Assembly (NCBI GenBank): GCA_029204225.1
Contig: CM055109.1
Coordinates: 47,616,612-47,680,611, forward strand
Direction of reading: 5' to 3'
From: Diphasiastrum complanatum
Lineage: Eukaryota > Streptophyta > Lycopodiopsida > Lycopodiales > Lycopodiaceae
DNA length: 64,000 nucleotides
Made by a program: the position numbers and the translations under genes. Below the pieces are notes generated by a model that was given only the letters and a program-made list of their open reading frames with translations, made no database searches and had not been told where the DNA came from. Numbering within the stretch: position 1 is the first letter of the stretch; each line of letters opens with the position of its first letter. Shown here piece after piece: positions 22,936 through 33,519 of this stretch.

Positions 22936-23505
22936 TAGTCTAATTCCTAGAGTCATGCTTGGTAGATAGCTAGTTGGTCAAATTTTCACCTTAAATCTAG
23001 GATTTAGGTCCTATAAACTAGGAATCACTACCAAAATGACATGACCAACCCTATGGACTTGACCTAACCTACATTAGGAGTGGGTTGCCACATGGCATCT
23101 TGGCCTCACATGTGTAGAATCCACTTATGTACAAAATCTACATTATACTAATGGTTTTTTATCAAGCTAGATTTGCCAATTTTTGGCAATTCTTCACACC
23201 TCACACATGTGAGATTAGAGGGATGATCAGTACCACAAGCTCCCACTTTTTGTATATATAGAGCCACATTTGGCCATAATTATTAAGCAACACTAATCTT
23301 GTTTTTGAAAGCAATTACACATGTGAAACCAACAAGTACAATTTCCATTCATTTATGATTGTTCTTGTTAGATTTTCTCATCTAAATTTGATCTAGATTG
23401 ATCTAAATCTTGTGTAGATTGGTAGATCAATTGTATCTAACATCCAATCACTCTTATGGATCATTTTAGGATCCATTCTTGGTCCAATTTTGCAGATTTT
23501 CCACA
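22936..23505 (+). repeat. LTR family C, copy 1 (5' LTR)
   Basis: Ends with GCAGATTTTCCACA directly before a tRNA-Met PBS. From about 23205 to the end it matches 45375-45773: AGAGGGATGATCAGTACCAC, then TTGTATATATAGAGCCACA (TATA region, about 23258). The first part does not match that copy, so the two LTRs have different U3 regions. The left boundary is approximate. Confidence 0.75.
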
Positions 23506-23518
23506 TGGTATCTGAGCC
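23506..23518 (+). other. PBS of family-C element, copy 1
   Basis: TGGTATCTGAGCC immediately follows the LTR. It differs by one base from the Copia A PBS (TGGTATCAGAGCC). Confidence 0.85.
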
Positions 23519-24810
23519 AAGTATAAGAGGAATTATGAAGATTTTATAAGTTTGTTCCAAAACTAAGCCCAAATTAGCAAGTATTTGGAAACTAGCGAGT
23601 TGGATAGGATAGATATACTCAAAATTTATGGACAAAAACTTGTTGTGGACTGTAAGGGTACTTTTCACACGTGCTAGAACATACAGTACTAGTTTTGGAG
23701 CCTTATGCTTCAGTTTGATGCTAAATCTCCCAATATTAACAAGTTTGTGGAAACTAGCTAATTTTGAGATAGAGAGTTTGAATTAATAGCTAGATTCAAT
23801 TTTTTTTTGTACCAAAACTTGTTGTAGGCTGTAGGTGTACCTTCCACACGTGTGGGGCCATACAGAATCTGGTTTGGTTGAGAAAATTCAAATTGATGCA
23901 TAATTTGACTCATACACCCAAATTTAGAGATTTTTAGTGCAAATTCAAGCCTTTTCTATAGAGATTCTATTCCCTTGATTTGTTCTTGGATTAGATCATC
24001 CAAATAATTTAATTTGAAGCTTGATTCAGGTGCATTAAATGTGTTTCTCTGATTTTTTGAGTACATGTCAAAGTTGAGAGAGAAAATTGCCAAAAATCAT
24101 AGATCAAGGAGTGATATGCAAGGTGAGAGGATGAAATCCATTGTGCCATCACTCTAGATTTGTTCAAGAGTGATAGGGTCAAGTTTAGAAGCATCAATTT
24201 GCTAGAAAACATCCTTGGATCTGTCCTCCAAGTGAAACATTTGAGAGTTTCTAGTGCATATATAACATCTATGCAAATCTTTTGTAGAATTTGACATAGA
24301 TTGGTTTCAATTGAGAGTTCTAGAAAAGAGATTGAGATCCAAGTCATATTGTTCAGCCCTACTCAATTTGTTTGAGTGACTGTTAGGCTTAAAAAAAGTC
24401 ATTGAGATGTGTATGGAAAATGTGTAGAGAGAGATCCAATTTTCTAAGAGTTCCTTCCTTTGTAGAGGGCAAGATCTAGAAGCTCATTTTGTGTTGTTAT
24501 TGGTGGAGAATTTGTCTTCTCCTAGGTGATCAAATCTTTCCAAGTGGCATTAGCTCTTTGAAGCACAATATCTTAGTAAGAAAGAAGAATTACAACTTTT
24601 GATTTTGAATTTCATTCCAACTCTTAAGAGGTAGAGTCATTGGTGGAATTCAATAGGGGTGAATGAATTCAATTTATTGAGCAAAAATTGACATAGTATG
24701 TATGAAACTCAAATTAGTTCTATTCAACTTTCTTTGTGAGAGTGTGAGGGTCAAGTTGTGATCCCATTGGATGTCTAGAATGAGGAGGCGTCCATATTTG
24801 AGTATTCATT
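23519..24810 (+). other. Leader of family-C element, no gag found
   Basis: About 1.3 kb after the PBS contain no Gag-like frame. The region holds the palindrome CCACACGTGTGG (23844-23855) and a related CACACGTG at about 23657. It runs into gene-like unit P at about 24811. Either the coding part is deleted or this is a non-autonomous element. Confidence 0.5.
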
Positions 24811-25905
24811 TCACACTGATATTGGACAGTTCGAATATCGAGGTAGAACTACAAAAGATCTAGGCTCTAATAGTGGGATCTTTTTTTATGAATCATTGTA
24901 CATTCCTGATACAAAAGAAAATTTTGGATGAATAGTACCAATTCCATTAACTAGTTTTGAAAGTGATGAATGGATTGCACCAGATGCTACAGTTTCAGAA
25001 TCATTTTGTTGCAAGATATATAATGATGCAAACAATTCATTAAAAATGAGCACGAGATCAAAAACAGTGAGATTGAGTTGGTTTATTTCCTTGAATATAT
25101 TTGTGGATTTCTTTTCAAGTGCCAATGTACACAAAACCCCAATGATGTTTGTATGCAAAAATTTATCAGATAGTTTATTATCTGAACTTATGAATGAACG
25201 TTGGGACAAAAGATCAGATGGAGAAATAGAAGGCATAATTAAAATGTCTTCCATGTGCTTCCGTTATCAAATTGAAAAACAAATGTTGAGCTTATGTTTC
25301 CATTATCAAAGATGGAAATAAAATAAAGGTAAATGGATGCCACTCGATCAAGACTTAAAAGCCAGTGGACATTCAAAACGAAAAAATGTCGAAATTATAT
25401 ACAATGATGCCGTTTTGATGTGTGTTGAGGTGGAAGAAAATTGGAGTCTAAACTACATCAGCTGGGAACTATTGCTCCTACAAGATGATGTACTTTCAGA
25501 CTTCAGATTTATTTTCAATGGTAAACTCGTAAGTAATTGTAAACACTCGATCTTTTATAAATAGTTTCAATCAAAATTTTCTAATACAATCTCTATGCTA
25601 ATTGTAACTAACTTTGTGTTAGTTTTATGTAGGAACGTAAAAGACATGAGCTCAAGATCAAATGCAGAGATATTGGCAAAACAATCCAACTTATGGAAGA
25701 ACATCGAGATTCACTATCAGCAAATACATGCCAATCATCATGTCTTTTTGTCAATATAGAAAATTGTATTTCAGTATTACACTATGGACACAATTTGATT
25801 GTAAGAATCTATATTGATATCAATAAAAAAAAACCCATAAACTGGTTGTTTACATGTAAAATGATTGTATCTTTTTTTTTTTTATGTATCTCTATTTACA
25901 AATAG
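24811..25905 (+). pseudogene. Unit P, copy A: intron-containing frame of unknown function
   Basis: I do not recognise the protein. Exon-like frame 1 (about 24811-25320) reads 'HTDIGQFEYRG', one TGA near 24927, then 'NVHKTPMMFVCKNLSDSLL', 'ERWDKRSDGEIEG' and 'SSMCFRYQIEKQML'. After a small shift, 25337-25528 reads 'LMCVEVEENWSLNYISWEL' and 'FRFIFNGKL', ending at a good donor (CTC|GTAAGT). The acceptor TTATGTAG|GAACG opens a further exon at 25633 ('HELKIKCRDIGKTIQLMEEH'). This either splices at 25799 (GTAAGA) or reads on to TAG 25903-25905. Copy B at 30.7 kb shares the sequence and the donor position, which supports a real gene family. Unit M ends 4 bp away on the other strand. Confidence 0.45.
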
Positions 25906-25909
25906 ATCT

Positions 25910-27290
25910 CTATTCAGTCAATTTTTCTATATTTTCTTTATCAGTATTAGGAATTGATAAGGGAACCGCTCCTTCTATAATCTCGCCCTCCTCTGTTTCG
26001 GGAAGGGCCTCAATGCCTTCTAAGACAAGAAGAATCTCTGTTATAATATTGCCTTCCTCTGTATTAGGAAGGACTTTTATTTTTTTTTGATCATATAAAA
26101 TAAGATCTGCATCCTGAGCTACCTGAAAGGCTGTTAAGGCAGGAGTAGCTTCCTCTTGAGGGCCCTCGATCCCAGGTGCAACGCTTACACCGTACTGGGC
26201 ATAAGTTCTGATCAACTCTTGCCAAAATCTATATACATCATCAGGAGTATACGGCTCAAGAGTGAACTGTCAAAACACGAGAATCAGCAAATTACAAACA
26301 ATGATAGTAAAAAAACATGAATCAGAATGAAAGGAACTACAATTATTTTTTCAATATCTACAACCACTTGAAAATTATACCACTCAAAAAATAACTTTGT
26401 ATTGTACAAGACGAATCCTGCACAACAAAAAGCTCTTTTTATTGTACACACTGCATATATAGAACAAAAATGAGTAATATTATGATAGAAATTTTATTTA
26501 TGCTATGACGATACATTTGAATTAAAAAAGAAATACATGCATATCAGAGATAAATAGAATATACCTTGAGAGTTTGAAGTTGCCATTGTCAGTATTTCTC
26601 GAACGACATCATGAAGTAGAGAATCAAATTCTCTATGTGTATTTGTTGTTGAGTTTAATTTTACACATAGAAAATTTGATACTCCCTCCTTATTTATCTT
26701 TACAGAAAGAATGTTTAGGCTACAATGCCAACTGCAACAACCAAAATACAAATATCGATAAATCCATATTTATGAGAGAATTTTTTACTTATTAAAGCAA
26801 TGAAGCATGCAACAATCCAGATCAAAGCAACAAAAACAAAAGAGCAATCCTTACTTATTTTCATATGAAATCAAATAAAATTTTGCCACAGGACTGCATT
26901 CGATAAAATAGACAGCCTTATCAAAATTGGCTTCTTTTGCCTTTATCGCTCCCATGAAAAATGGACTAACAACAAAAAACGTACCATGGAAATTGAAACT
27001 AATACTATTATGCAAAAAAGAAACTCCAACTTCTACTATTACATCTGAAATTTCTGAGGTTTTATCTTTCAACTCGGCACAAAATTTGAGACCTAATCTA
27101 AAACTTGTACGTGAATTTGGAAGAAAAAAATCAAAAAAGTTGTCGAGAAGATCAATTATATAAGCTAGGTAGGCCTTGTATTGATTATAATGATCAAAAT
27201 CAAAATAAACTTGGGCTGGATCGTATGGAATTCTAACAAAAAGATTATGTACAGGAGCAGAAACAGAATTGGAAACAATTTTTTTTTTTG
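25910..27290 (-). pseudogene. Unit M, copy A: downstream exons, function unknown
   Basis: On minus, four coding blocks with consistent splice sites follow the H3-like frame. 27290-26855 contains 'PVHNLFVRIPYDPAQVYFDF' and 'FHGTFFVVSPFFMGAIKA' and ends at a GTAAGG donor. 26731-26565 starts after TTGTTGCAG ('WHCSLNILSVKINKEG') and ends at GTATAT. 26417-26341 contains 'FVLYNTKLFFEWYNFQVVVD'. 26266-25910 contains 'FTLEPYTPDDVYRFWQELI' and ends with TAG. The last exon holds an imperfect internal repeat ('PNTEEGNII', 'PETEEGEII', 'PNTDKENI'). Nothing resembles a known transposon enzyme. The second exon has a relative at 31497-31689 with the same acceptor position. Linkage to the H3-like frame crosses a stop and an A-run, so it is inferred. 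Confidence 0.4.
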
Positions 27291-27331
27291 TCTAACTCCT
27301 CTTGGGTAATCAACACTTTTGGTGATGAAAC

Positions 27332-27960
27332 CTACTGAGGAGCTGGACGAATAACATGAGAAGAAAGGGGTGAAGATTCTCTATTTGAGTCAAATTCTCC
27401 AGCATCTGACTCAGATCTCAGGAAGATACGGGACGTCTTGGCCAGGATACGTCTAGGAGGAAGGGAAGCAGCTGGCCTTCGAGATCCAGCCTTCTTGGAA
27501 ACAAGTTGCTTCCTCTTCCTCCTAGAGGTAGTCGGCAAGTCGGTTCTATCCAGAGGCAGGTCTCTGGAGGTGTTGGCATTATCAACATGCAGACCAGAAT
27601 ATCTGTCCTGAAGCCTTTTGAGAATGACAAAATCCTTTGGCATGATGGTGACACGCTTACCATGCACTACCAAAAGACAAGTATCCTCAAAAAATTGGGA
27701 CAGAAAATCTTTTGCAGCACCCTGTAAGGCCTGCATGGCTGTCATGACAAAATGAACATTCAGCCCAAGTGACAAAGTGACATTCCGTACAGATCGACCG
27801 AAAGGAGCTCTAGGGATCAACAATTCAATTGATCTCTGGAGTTTTTCGATCTCCTTCAGCCAGACCTGCTTCCTGCCACGCCTACGTCCAGTACTAGGGG
27901 GAACACGAGAATCGGATGGTTGTACAGTGGTTATGGCATGGGCGGTGGGAGATGCAATCG
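27332..27960 (-). CDS. Unit M: divergent histone H3-fold protein with long C-terminal tail
   Basis: The minus strand is open from about 27960 to TAG at 27332-27334. After a short basic N-terminal part ('GRRRGRKQVWLKEIEKLQR', about 27890) comes a full H3 histone fold: 'IELLIPRAPFGRSVRNVT', 'TAMQALQGAAKDFLSQFFED' and 'HGKRVTIMPKDF', ending near 27593. 'FFEDT' and 'KRVTIMPKD' are H3 family hallmarks. 'LLIP.APF' in the first helix is more like centromeric H3 than canonical H3, but the loop-1 spacing is that of ordinary H3. About 86 extra residues follow, basic then Ser/Asp/Glu-rich, which H3 proteins lack. No ATG is in frame; stops lie upstream of 27965, so a 5' exon or decay must be assumed. Could be a pseudogene of a CENH3-like gene or a captured domain. 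Confidence 0.6.
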
Positions 27961-27965
27961 TTGGA

Positions 27966-28545
27966 CACTACTTTCTGAATCGCTCCTACAGTCCTCCAGA
28001 GTGTAGTCAGGCACTATTGATCTACGTTTATAAAATTAATGCAGAATTCAACATAATTTCATCCAAAGTGCGGAATTAAAATGAACAAGAGAACTCAGAC
28101 ACACGAATAACAACAGACACATTTGCATACAAGATCATACAACAAAAAAAGAAAGACATGTGCACAATGGCTACAAGATCATCTATGATTTTCTTTGATT
28201 CTTCAAGCACTGCATGCAAATTCTCGCAGTGCGTTGTCGTGAGAAAAACATGGTTCTCTCACAAGTAATCGTCTCGCTTTACTAGCGGACAGTTGGATCT
28301 ACAGATCCTAGACACAATTGTCTTCACACGTAGGTGGACATGTATTCTGTAATTTTGTCTTGATTGCTTACTAGCATCAGACTACTTCACTACACTATAT
28401 GTGTATTCTGTCATCACTACTTGTCAAGTATCATCCAGCCAGTATATAGTCGCTCTATGTTATTTTAGATTAGAGTGATTAAACATATAATTAGAAAATT
28501 ACAAGAGTGGCAGATTAGCCATGACCTAAGGTGTATCTGCTGATG
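27966..28545. other. No gene recognised
   Basis: Mixed-composition sequence upstream of unit M, with no domain on either strand. It could hold the promoter or first exon of unit M, but no convincing TATA box or splice pair was found. Confidence 0.4.
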
Positions 28546-28636
28546 TCATGCCATCAGATCAGACATCTGTACTTCTAGGTACTTGTATGATTTTGTTGGT
28601 ACTCTTTGGAGCGTGAGGGGTAGGAGAAGGTTTTGT

Positions 28637-28700
28637 TTCCGTCGTTGGTTTTCGTTTTCATCGTTGGTTCCGTTTCCATCGTTGGTTTCATTTTGGTCAT
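28637..28700. repeat. Short tandem repeat, about 18 bp x 3
   Basis: Three copies of a unit like GTTTCCATCGTTGGTTTC in succession. Confidence 0.75.
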
Positions 28701-28773
28701 CTGCCTTCTCTTGTACTGGACCACAAAAGGTTCTTGTGCCAGACTGCAAAAGATTCTCGTTCATGAATCTTTT

Positions 28774-28881
28774 GTGTTTGTGAACCGTTCGTCTTCGTTT
28801 CCTTTGACTTTCGTGTTCATGAACCGTTCGTCTTCGTTTCTTTTGAATTTCGTGTTCGCAAACCGTTCGTCTTCGTGTTTC
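28774..28881. repeat. 39-bp tandem repeat, about 2.8 copies
   Basis: Units begin at 28774, 28813 and 28852 and share AACCGTTCGTCTTCGT. Copies differ at a few positions and the last is shortened. Confidence 0.85.
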
Positions 28882-28984
28882 ATGTCAGGCGGAGGGCTGA
28901 AAGCTAGCAAGGCTTTGTAGTTAGAAACATTTTGTTTCTTCAGCTCCCTCTCAAAGCATGATAGATTTACGATCTCGAGACTAC

Positions 28985-29633
28985 TCCTTTTCTCTCAAAG
29001 AGTCCTTTGTCTAGGTTTTCAGTGAAGATGTCAGCAACCATGTCTTTCATTCCGATGAAGGTGGTCTGCAGCATCTTCTTTTCAATCAGATCCTTGATCA
29101 AGTGATACTTGATCGCAATGTGCCCATTCCACGGGATCTTTCATCAGGTGTATTGTAGAGGTGTTGTCCATCTGCAAGACCACAGGCTCGTTCCTTGTTT
29201 CGTCCAATTCATCTAGGAACTGTCTTAGCTAGATTATCTCATTGGCCATCTTTGTTGCTGCTACGTACTCTGCTTTACAGGATGATTGGGCTACAACGGT
29301 CTGCTTCTTGTTGACCCAGAGAACTGTTGCACTTGATGCAATGGTGCATCCTCCTGAGACACTTTTACAGTCGTCTTTGAGAGATGCCAAGCTAGCATCG
29401 CTGTAGGAAAGTATCCTGAAACCTGCATCACGACAATAGCACAAGCCATAATCCCTCATTAATTGAAGATACTGCAAAATTCGTTTTGCAATCTTCCAAT
29501 GTATCGAGCTTGGATTCTGCAGAATTGGCTCATCATGAATATTGCATAAGCAATATTAGGACGTGTGTTATCTACAAGGTACATCAGTGATCCTATCAGC
29601 TTCCTGTAAGGTGTGAGCTACATCTGTTCTCTG
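28985..29633 (-). pseudogene. Copia RT end and RNase H in internally deleted family-B element
   Basis: On minus, 29633-29500 reads the end of RT ('YRKLIGSLMYL', 'TRPNIAYAI'). 29477-29000 reads RNase H with 'ILSYSDASLASLKDD', 'QSSCKAEYVAATKMANEI' and the terminal 'LQMDNTSTIHLMKDP' region. Upstream on the same strand, Gag codons 1-20 join directly to RT codons near 29633, so protease, integrase and most of RT are deleted. No PPT or 3' LTR of this element was found downstream. Confidence 0.85.
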
Positions 29634-30288
29634 CAATGAATAGTTACTTGAGGTGAGCCTATCATTGGCTTCCAACATGACTCCACTTTATGTAGCCATG
29701 TAGCAATGACCCACTTGATGTAGCCATGTAGCAATGACCTGATCCTCTCTTTCAACTTGTTTCAATGCACAAAGAACTCCTTTGAACATCAATTCTCTTC
29801 TAGCATTTATACCAAGCAAATCAACACATGGAATAGTGAAATCTTGATCAAACTATGATCTATCCTCAATCTAATGACTCTTGCCACTTCCTAAGATTGA
29901 AACACACTGAAATGAAGTTCAGTAACCTCACATTCTAGTCCAGAGATCCAATCAAAATTAGGGTTTTGACAAAATCACAAAAAAATTGATTATTTCAATT
30001 TCTCAATGCAATTGCCTAAAACTTGATATGCAATCTTGTAGCCATTACTTAGGCTTTTTCAATGCTCTAAAAATCGGCCAAATCCAACAAGTAATGTGTG
30101 AAATCAGAATTGATCAAGATTATAAACCTATTTTGAGTTTTGATCTACAATAGATCCAATCTACATATGCAAGAAACTCAATTTTGGTGTAGAATCCAAT
30201 CTAGCATGCTCTAGCATTGATGTCTTCTCCAAATCATTGATAAATGTGAATGCTTCCTTCATAACCTGAAACACAAGCTCTGATACCA
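29634..30288 (-). other. Family-B Copia leader, PBS and first Gag codons
   Basis: Reverse complement of the plus-strand family-B leader at 53525-54200. The PBS TGGTATCAGAGC is intact at 30288-30277 on minus. The Gag start ('VMLEANDRLTS') lies at about 29690-29640, preceded by a small tandem duplication of CATGTAGCAATGACC (29693-29733). Confidence 0.85.
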
Positions 30289-30701
30289 TGTAAAAGATTT
30301 CAGATCAATTAAGATCCAAATCTATAAAATGATCTTGGGTTAGAAAGACAACAATCACCAATCTTGCCAATGTAGAAAGAACCAACATCTACACTATGAA
30401 TGAGATGCAAACTCTAATAGATCTTTTATAACAGGTCCAAACCTAAATTCAAAGTTTGTTTTTCTTCCATAATGAATACCCTACTATTATTGTGACTAGA
30501 TTCAATGTCTCTACTACTCAAATTGAACCTCACCAAAACTCATGTTCTATAGTTTTCCACACTTTCCAAAAGTATTTATTCAAATGCTTTTAGACTAATA
30601 TAACTTTGAAAAGTCAAACTCTAAGTCTAATATGAAATTGGCCTCAATTGCCATATAAACAAATGTAGCAAATTTGACTAAACTAGTTGAAATATCTCAC
30701 A
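30289..30701 (-). repeat. Family-B Copia LTR (minus copy, shortened)
   Basis: 413 bp, starting TGTGAGATATTTCAACTAG and ending CTTTTACA before the PBS on minus. It matches the 639-bp plus-strand LTR at 52886-53524 with internal deletions. Confidence 0.85.
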
Positions 30702-30721
30702 ACAAGCATCATAAATGTCAT

Positions 30722-31440
30722 TCATTCTGATATCGGTTTACTCCAGTACAACATTTTTTGAGTGAGAAATGGGTTTCCTCCGATTCTACCATTGCAGAAA
30801 GTTTTAGATCAAGGTTTTTTATGGACATTCAAAACTGCATGTAATGTAGCACATGTTCAAAAACCAATAGACTACACTAGTTTTTGCTTTTGCAATTTTT
30901 GTACATTTTTTTGCAAGATGTAATGTTCGTAAAACAGCTGCAATGTTCATTGCAAAGGATTTAAATGATGAAATGATATCAGAACTCCTTGATGATCATT
31001 GGGATGTGAACCCTGATGGCAACATTCAATGTAGAGCTAACAAATCATCCATGATATTTCGATATTATATATAAAAACAAATGCTGTTTTTATAGTTTAT
31101 TATAGAAGATAGATGAGAGTTAACAATGAATGGAAGGCACTAGTTTACAGTGAACCATCGCGAACAAGTGCAAATAGAGGTGAAGCAAAATGGGGTTGTG
31201 TTGCGACAATTGAAGTGGAGGACAACTGGAGTCTAAAATATATACGATTGGAATTTACAATGTTATGGTTTGACATTTCTCAAAACTATGGTTTTGGAGT
31301 AAATGGAAGAATAGTATGTATTTGTATTTGAATAGTCTATTATGTAATTATTTTTTCTGCTATTTAATAACAATGATTTATTGATAGACTATTTGCAATG
31401 TTAATGAAGATCAGAGCAAGGCAAGAAGATCATATCTCAT
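30722..31440 (+). pseudogene. Unit P, copy B
   Basis: Homologous to unit P at 24.8 kb: 'HSDIGLLQYN' against 'HTDIGQFEYRG', 'NVRKTAAMFIAKDLNDEM' against 'NVHKTPMMFVCKNLSD', and 'IEVEDNWSLKYIRLEF' against 'VEVEENWSLNYISWEL'. The second exon-like frame (31113-31313) ends at ATA|GTATGT, the same point at which copy A has CTC|GTAAGT, and an acceptor GATTTATTGATAG precedes 31388. Several stops and shifts in the first part make this copy more decayed. It begins within about 20 bp of the family-B LTR. Function is unknown. Confidence 0.45.
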
Positions 31441-31496
31441 GTAGAAATTTAATGTCAAGCATAGAAATTGTCGATAGTAATTGGAAATCTGTTTAC

Positions 31497-31689
31497 CTGT
31501 GCATCTATTATCTCTATGTGCTTTGTTACACATAGGGCCTTCATTGGAAAATATGTAATCATGCTTTTGTACATCCCAATGTTGACATTGAGGTGTGTTG
31601 ATCTCAAAGAGTTTATTTTCAACACCACTAGATTACACATACTAGCTTCATCCACTCTTAGTGATACAATATGTACAGACCAGTGATGA
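31497..31689 (-). pseudogene. Unit M, copy B: one exon
   Basis: On minus, after acceptor GTTTGCAG, the frame reads 'HHWSVHIVSLRVDEASMCN', matching 'WHCSLNILSVKINKEGVSN' of unit M exon 26731-26565, which follows an equivalent TTGTTGCAG. It ends at a donor GCACAG|GTAAAC. It lies tail to tail with unit P copy B exactly as in copy A, so the pair was duplicated together. The H3-like part and other exons are absent. Confidence 0.45.
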
Positions 31690-31729
31690 CTGCAAACAAC
31701 TGTCATGTTATACTTATCTTAATTGTAAG

Positions 31730-32671
31730 GATATGTAGTATAAAAAAATTGTCGTTTCCCAAAGAGATTGCTTTATATTGTGATTTTAGATGTTTTTAAC
31801 TCATTTATTGTTCTTGGATTAAAAGTTGGTTGTCAGCGGACATTTAGAAGTATCGGTGACTAGTATCACAGATTAGGATGTGGTTTCAAGCATACAAAAG
31901 TGATAGATATTGATGCCGACTAATCTCATATCGAACATGTTGCATTTCTGATTAGTGTATCCGACTTATCGGTCAGACTAATCTATCATGTCAGACAAGC
32001 GAGGTCTGTTGCATCGGATAAACCAAGGCAGAGAAACATATAAATGTCTCAGCACAGGGCCAATGGTAGTCCGACAATCTATCCTCAACAACAGAAAGAG
32101 CTCATTCAAAAGAACGACTGACTATTGATTTAAATTGCTCGAGTATCCATATGCAAGTTTTAGAGTATTGATTTACAACAACACAGAGCAAGCTTAGGAT
32201 GTGTAAGTATGGATATACGGCAGTGTAATGTAACAGTGATTCTAAATGTTAACATAACAATTAAGTTCCAAGCAATCGATTATTCGATCACACAAGCAAT
32301 CAAATAACCAATGAGTTTTAAGACAATCTTAGCAATGAATTTACGGTTGCTCGCATATGACAATATCAAGGCTAAGAAAGTGTTTGACCAAAGTTACAAT
32401 CATAAGTACATCCGAAAGGTGAGGCTTACCAACTATCAAACAAAAGTACTCAGCAAGTAGAAGGCTTTTGAAAGCAGAGAGAAGGGAAAACTTGAAGACT
32501 CAAACTCTCTCTATGATCTTTTGAAAAACTCGGTGATTGTATTGAAGCGTAAGTGGTGTACATATAGGGAACGAGCACAAAAAAACTCTCTAATAACCAA
32601 TATGCCGCTTCTTATTTAATTTAATTAACTTATTCCATCCAATAGGAAAATTACAAGTGTACATTTCCTAG
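31730..32671. other. Non-coding stretch; part matches 19.9-20.1 kb
   Basis: No coding frame. 32225-32410 matches 19915-20110 (3' part of the MAS unit). The rest has no recognised feature. Confidence 0.45.
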
Positions 32672-33519
32672 GTGGCATCCTTGTCACGCGGCTTTGCTTT
32701 AATGAGAAGCAAGCACGTGGAAGGTTACAATGTTTGCATGAGGCACAATAAATGTGTCTTATGGAATGTTCGGCTCTTAGGGATAGCCTTCTTATTAAGG
32801 TTCATGTCATTTCATAACTGCCCTTCGAGTTATAGTCTTTCCTTTAGTCACATTTATTTAGGCCTCTCTATCTTCAATATATCTATGAATAACTTGTCAT
32901 TGTTGGGTCCATTAGATATTTCTTCATATTCAGTGGTTATCTTCATCAGTTGAGTAGGTGTATTGGGGTTTTGCATCACAAAATAGTAAATCAAGAAAAA
33001 TATGCATGTAATAGGGTATTACATATCTCCCTCTCAAATGTGAAGTGTCCTCGCAAACAATCAAAATCAGCAACACATCAAAGAAAAGATATTTCTTCAA
33101 CTCATTCCATAATGGATCTCGAACAATTAGGAAAGATAAAAAGTCTTTACTTGAATATATATACAATGTATGCATCACTCTGGAGCATTCTGTAGTCTCA
33201 GAGATAGCCTTTCATCAAGTTGAATTTGTCTTTCTATTTTTCTTCTCTTGGCCTCATGGAATTGAACAACAACATGATTGCCCAAATCAGCAAAACATGA
33301 TCTTAAGAAAGTTTTGATGATAAACAAAAGCTGCAACAACAGAATCTTCAGTCATGTCCTTTTTTGGTATAACATTCTTCATCAACTCAGCATTTATTCA
33401 GATGAAAGAACCATTCAAATAGAGACTCTGCATTGCTGTCAGAACATGGCCGATAAGAGCGCTAGAGTGAGTTACTGAATAAGTAACAAACTTTGCATGG
33501 TCTTTATGGGCTCTTCTTT
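32672..33519. other. No confident gene; possible gypsy end near 33020
   Basis: On minus, a CGAGGACACTTCACATTTGA stretch followed by purines GAGAGGGAGA (about 33030-33060) resembles the polyprotein end and PPT of plant gypsy elements, but there is no supporting domain. Everything else is unassigned. Confidence 0.3.

Noticed and set aside
27332-27823. Ordinary histone H3 gene
   Set aside because: Sequence is too diverged from the nearly invariant H3, lacks the canonical N-tail and ATG, and has an 86-residue C-terminal extension.
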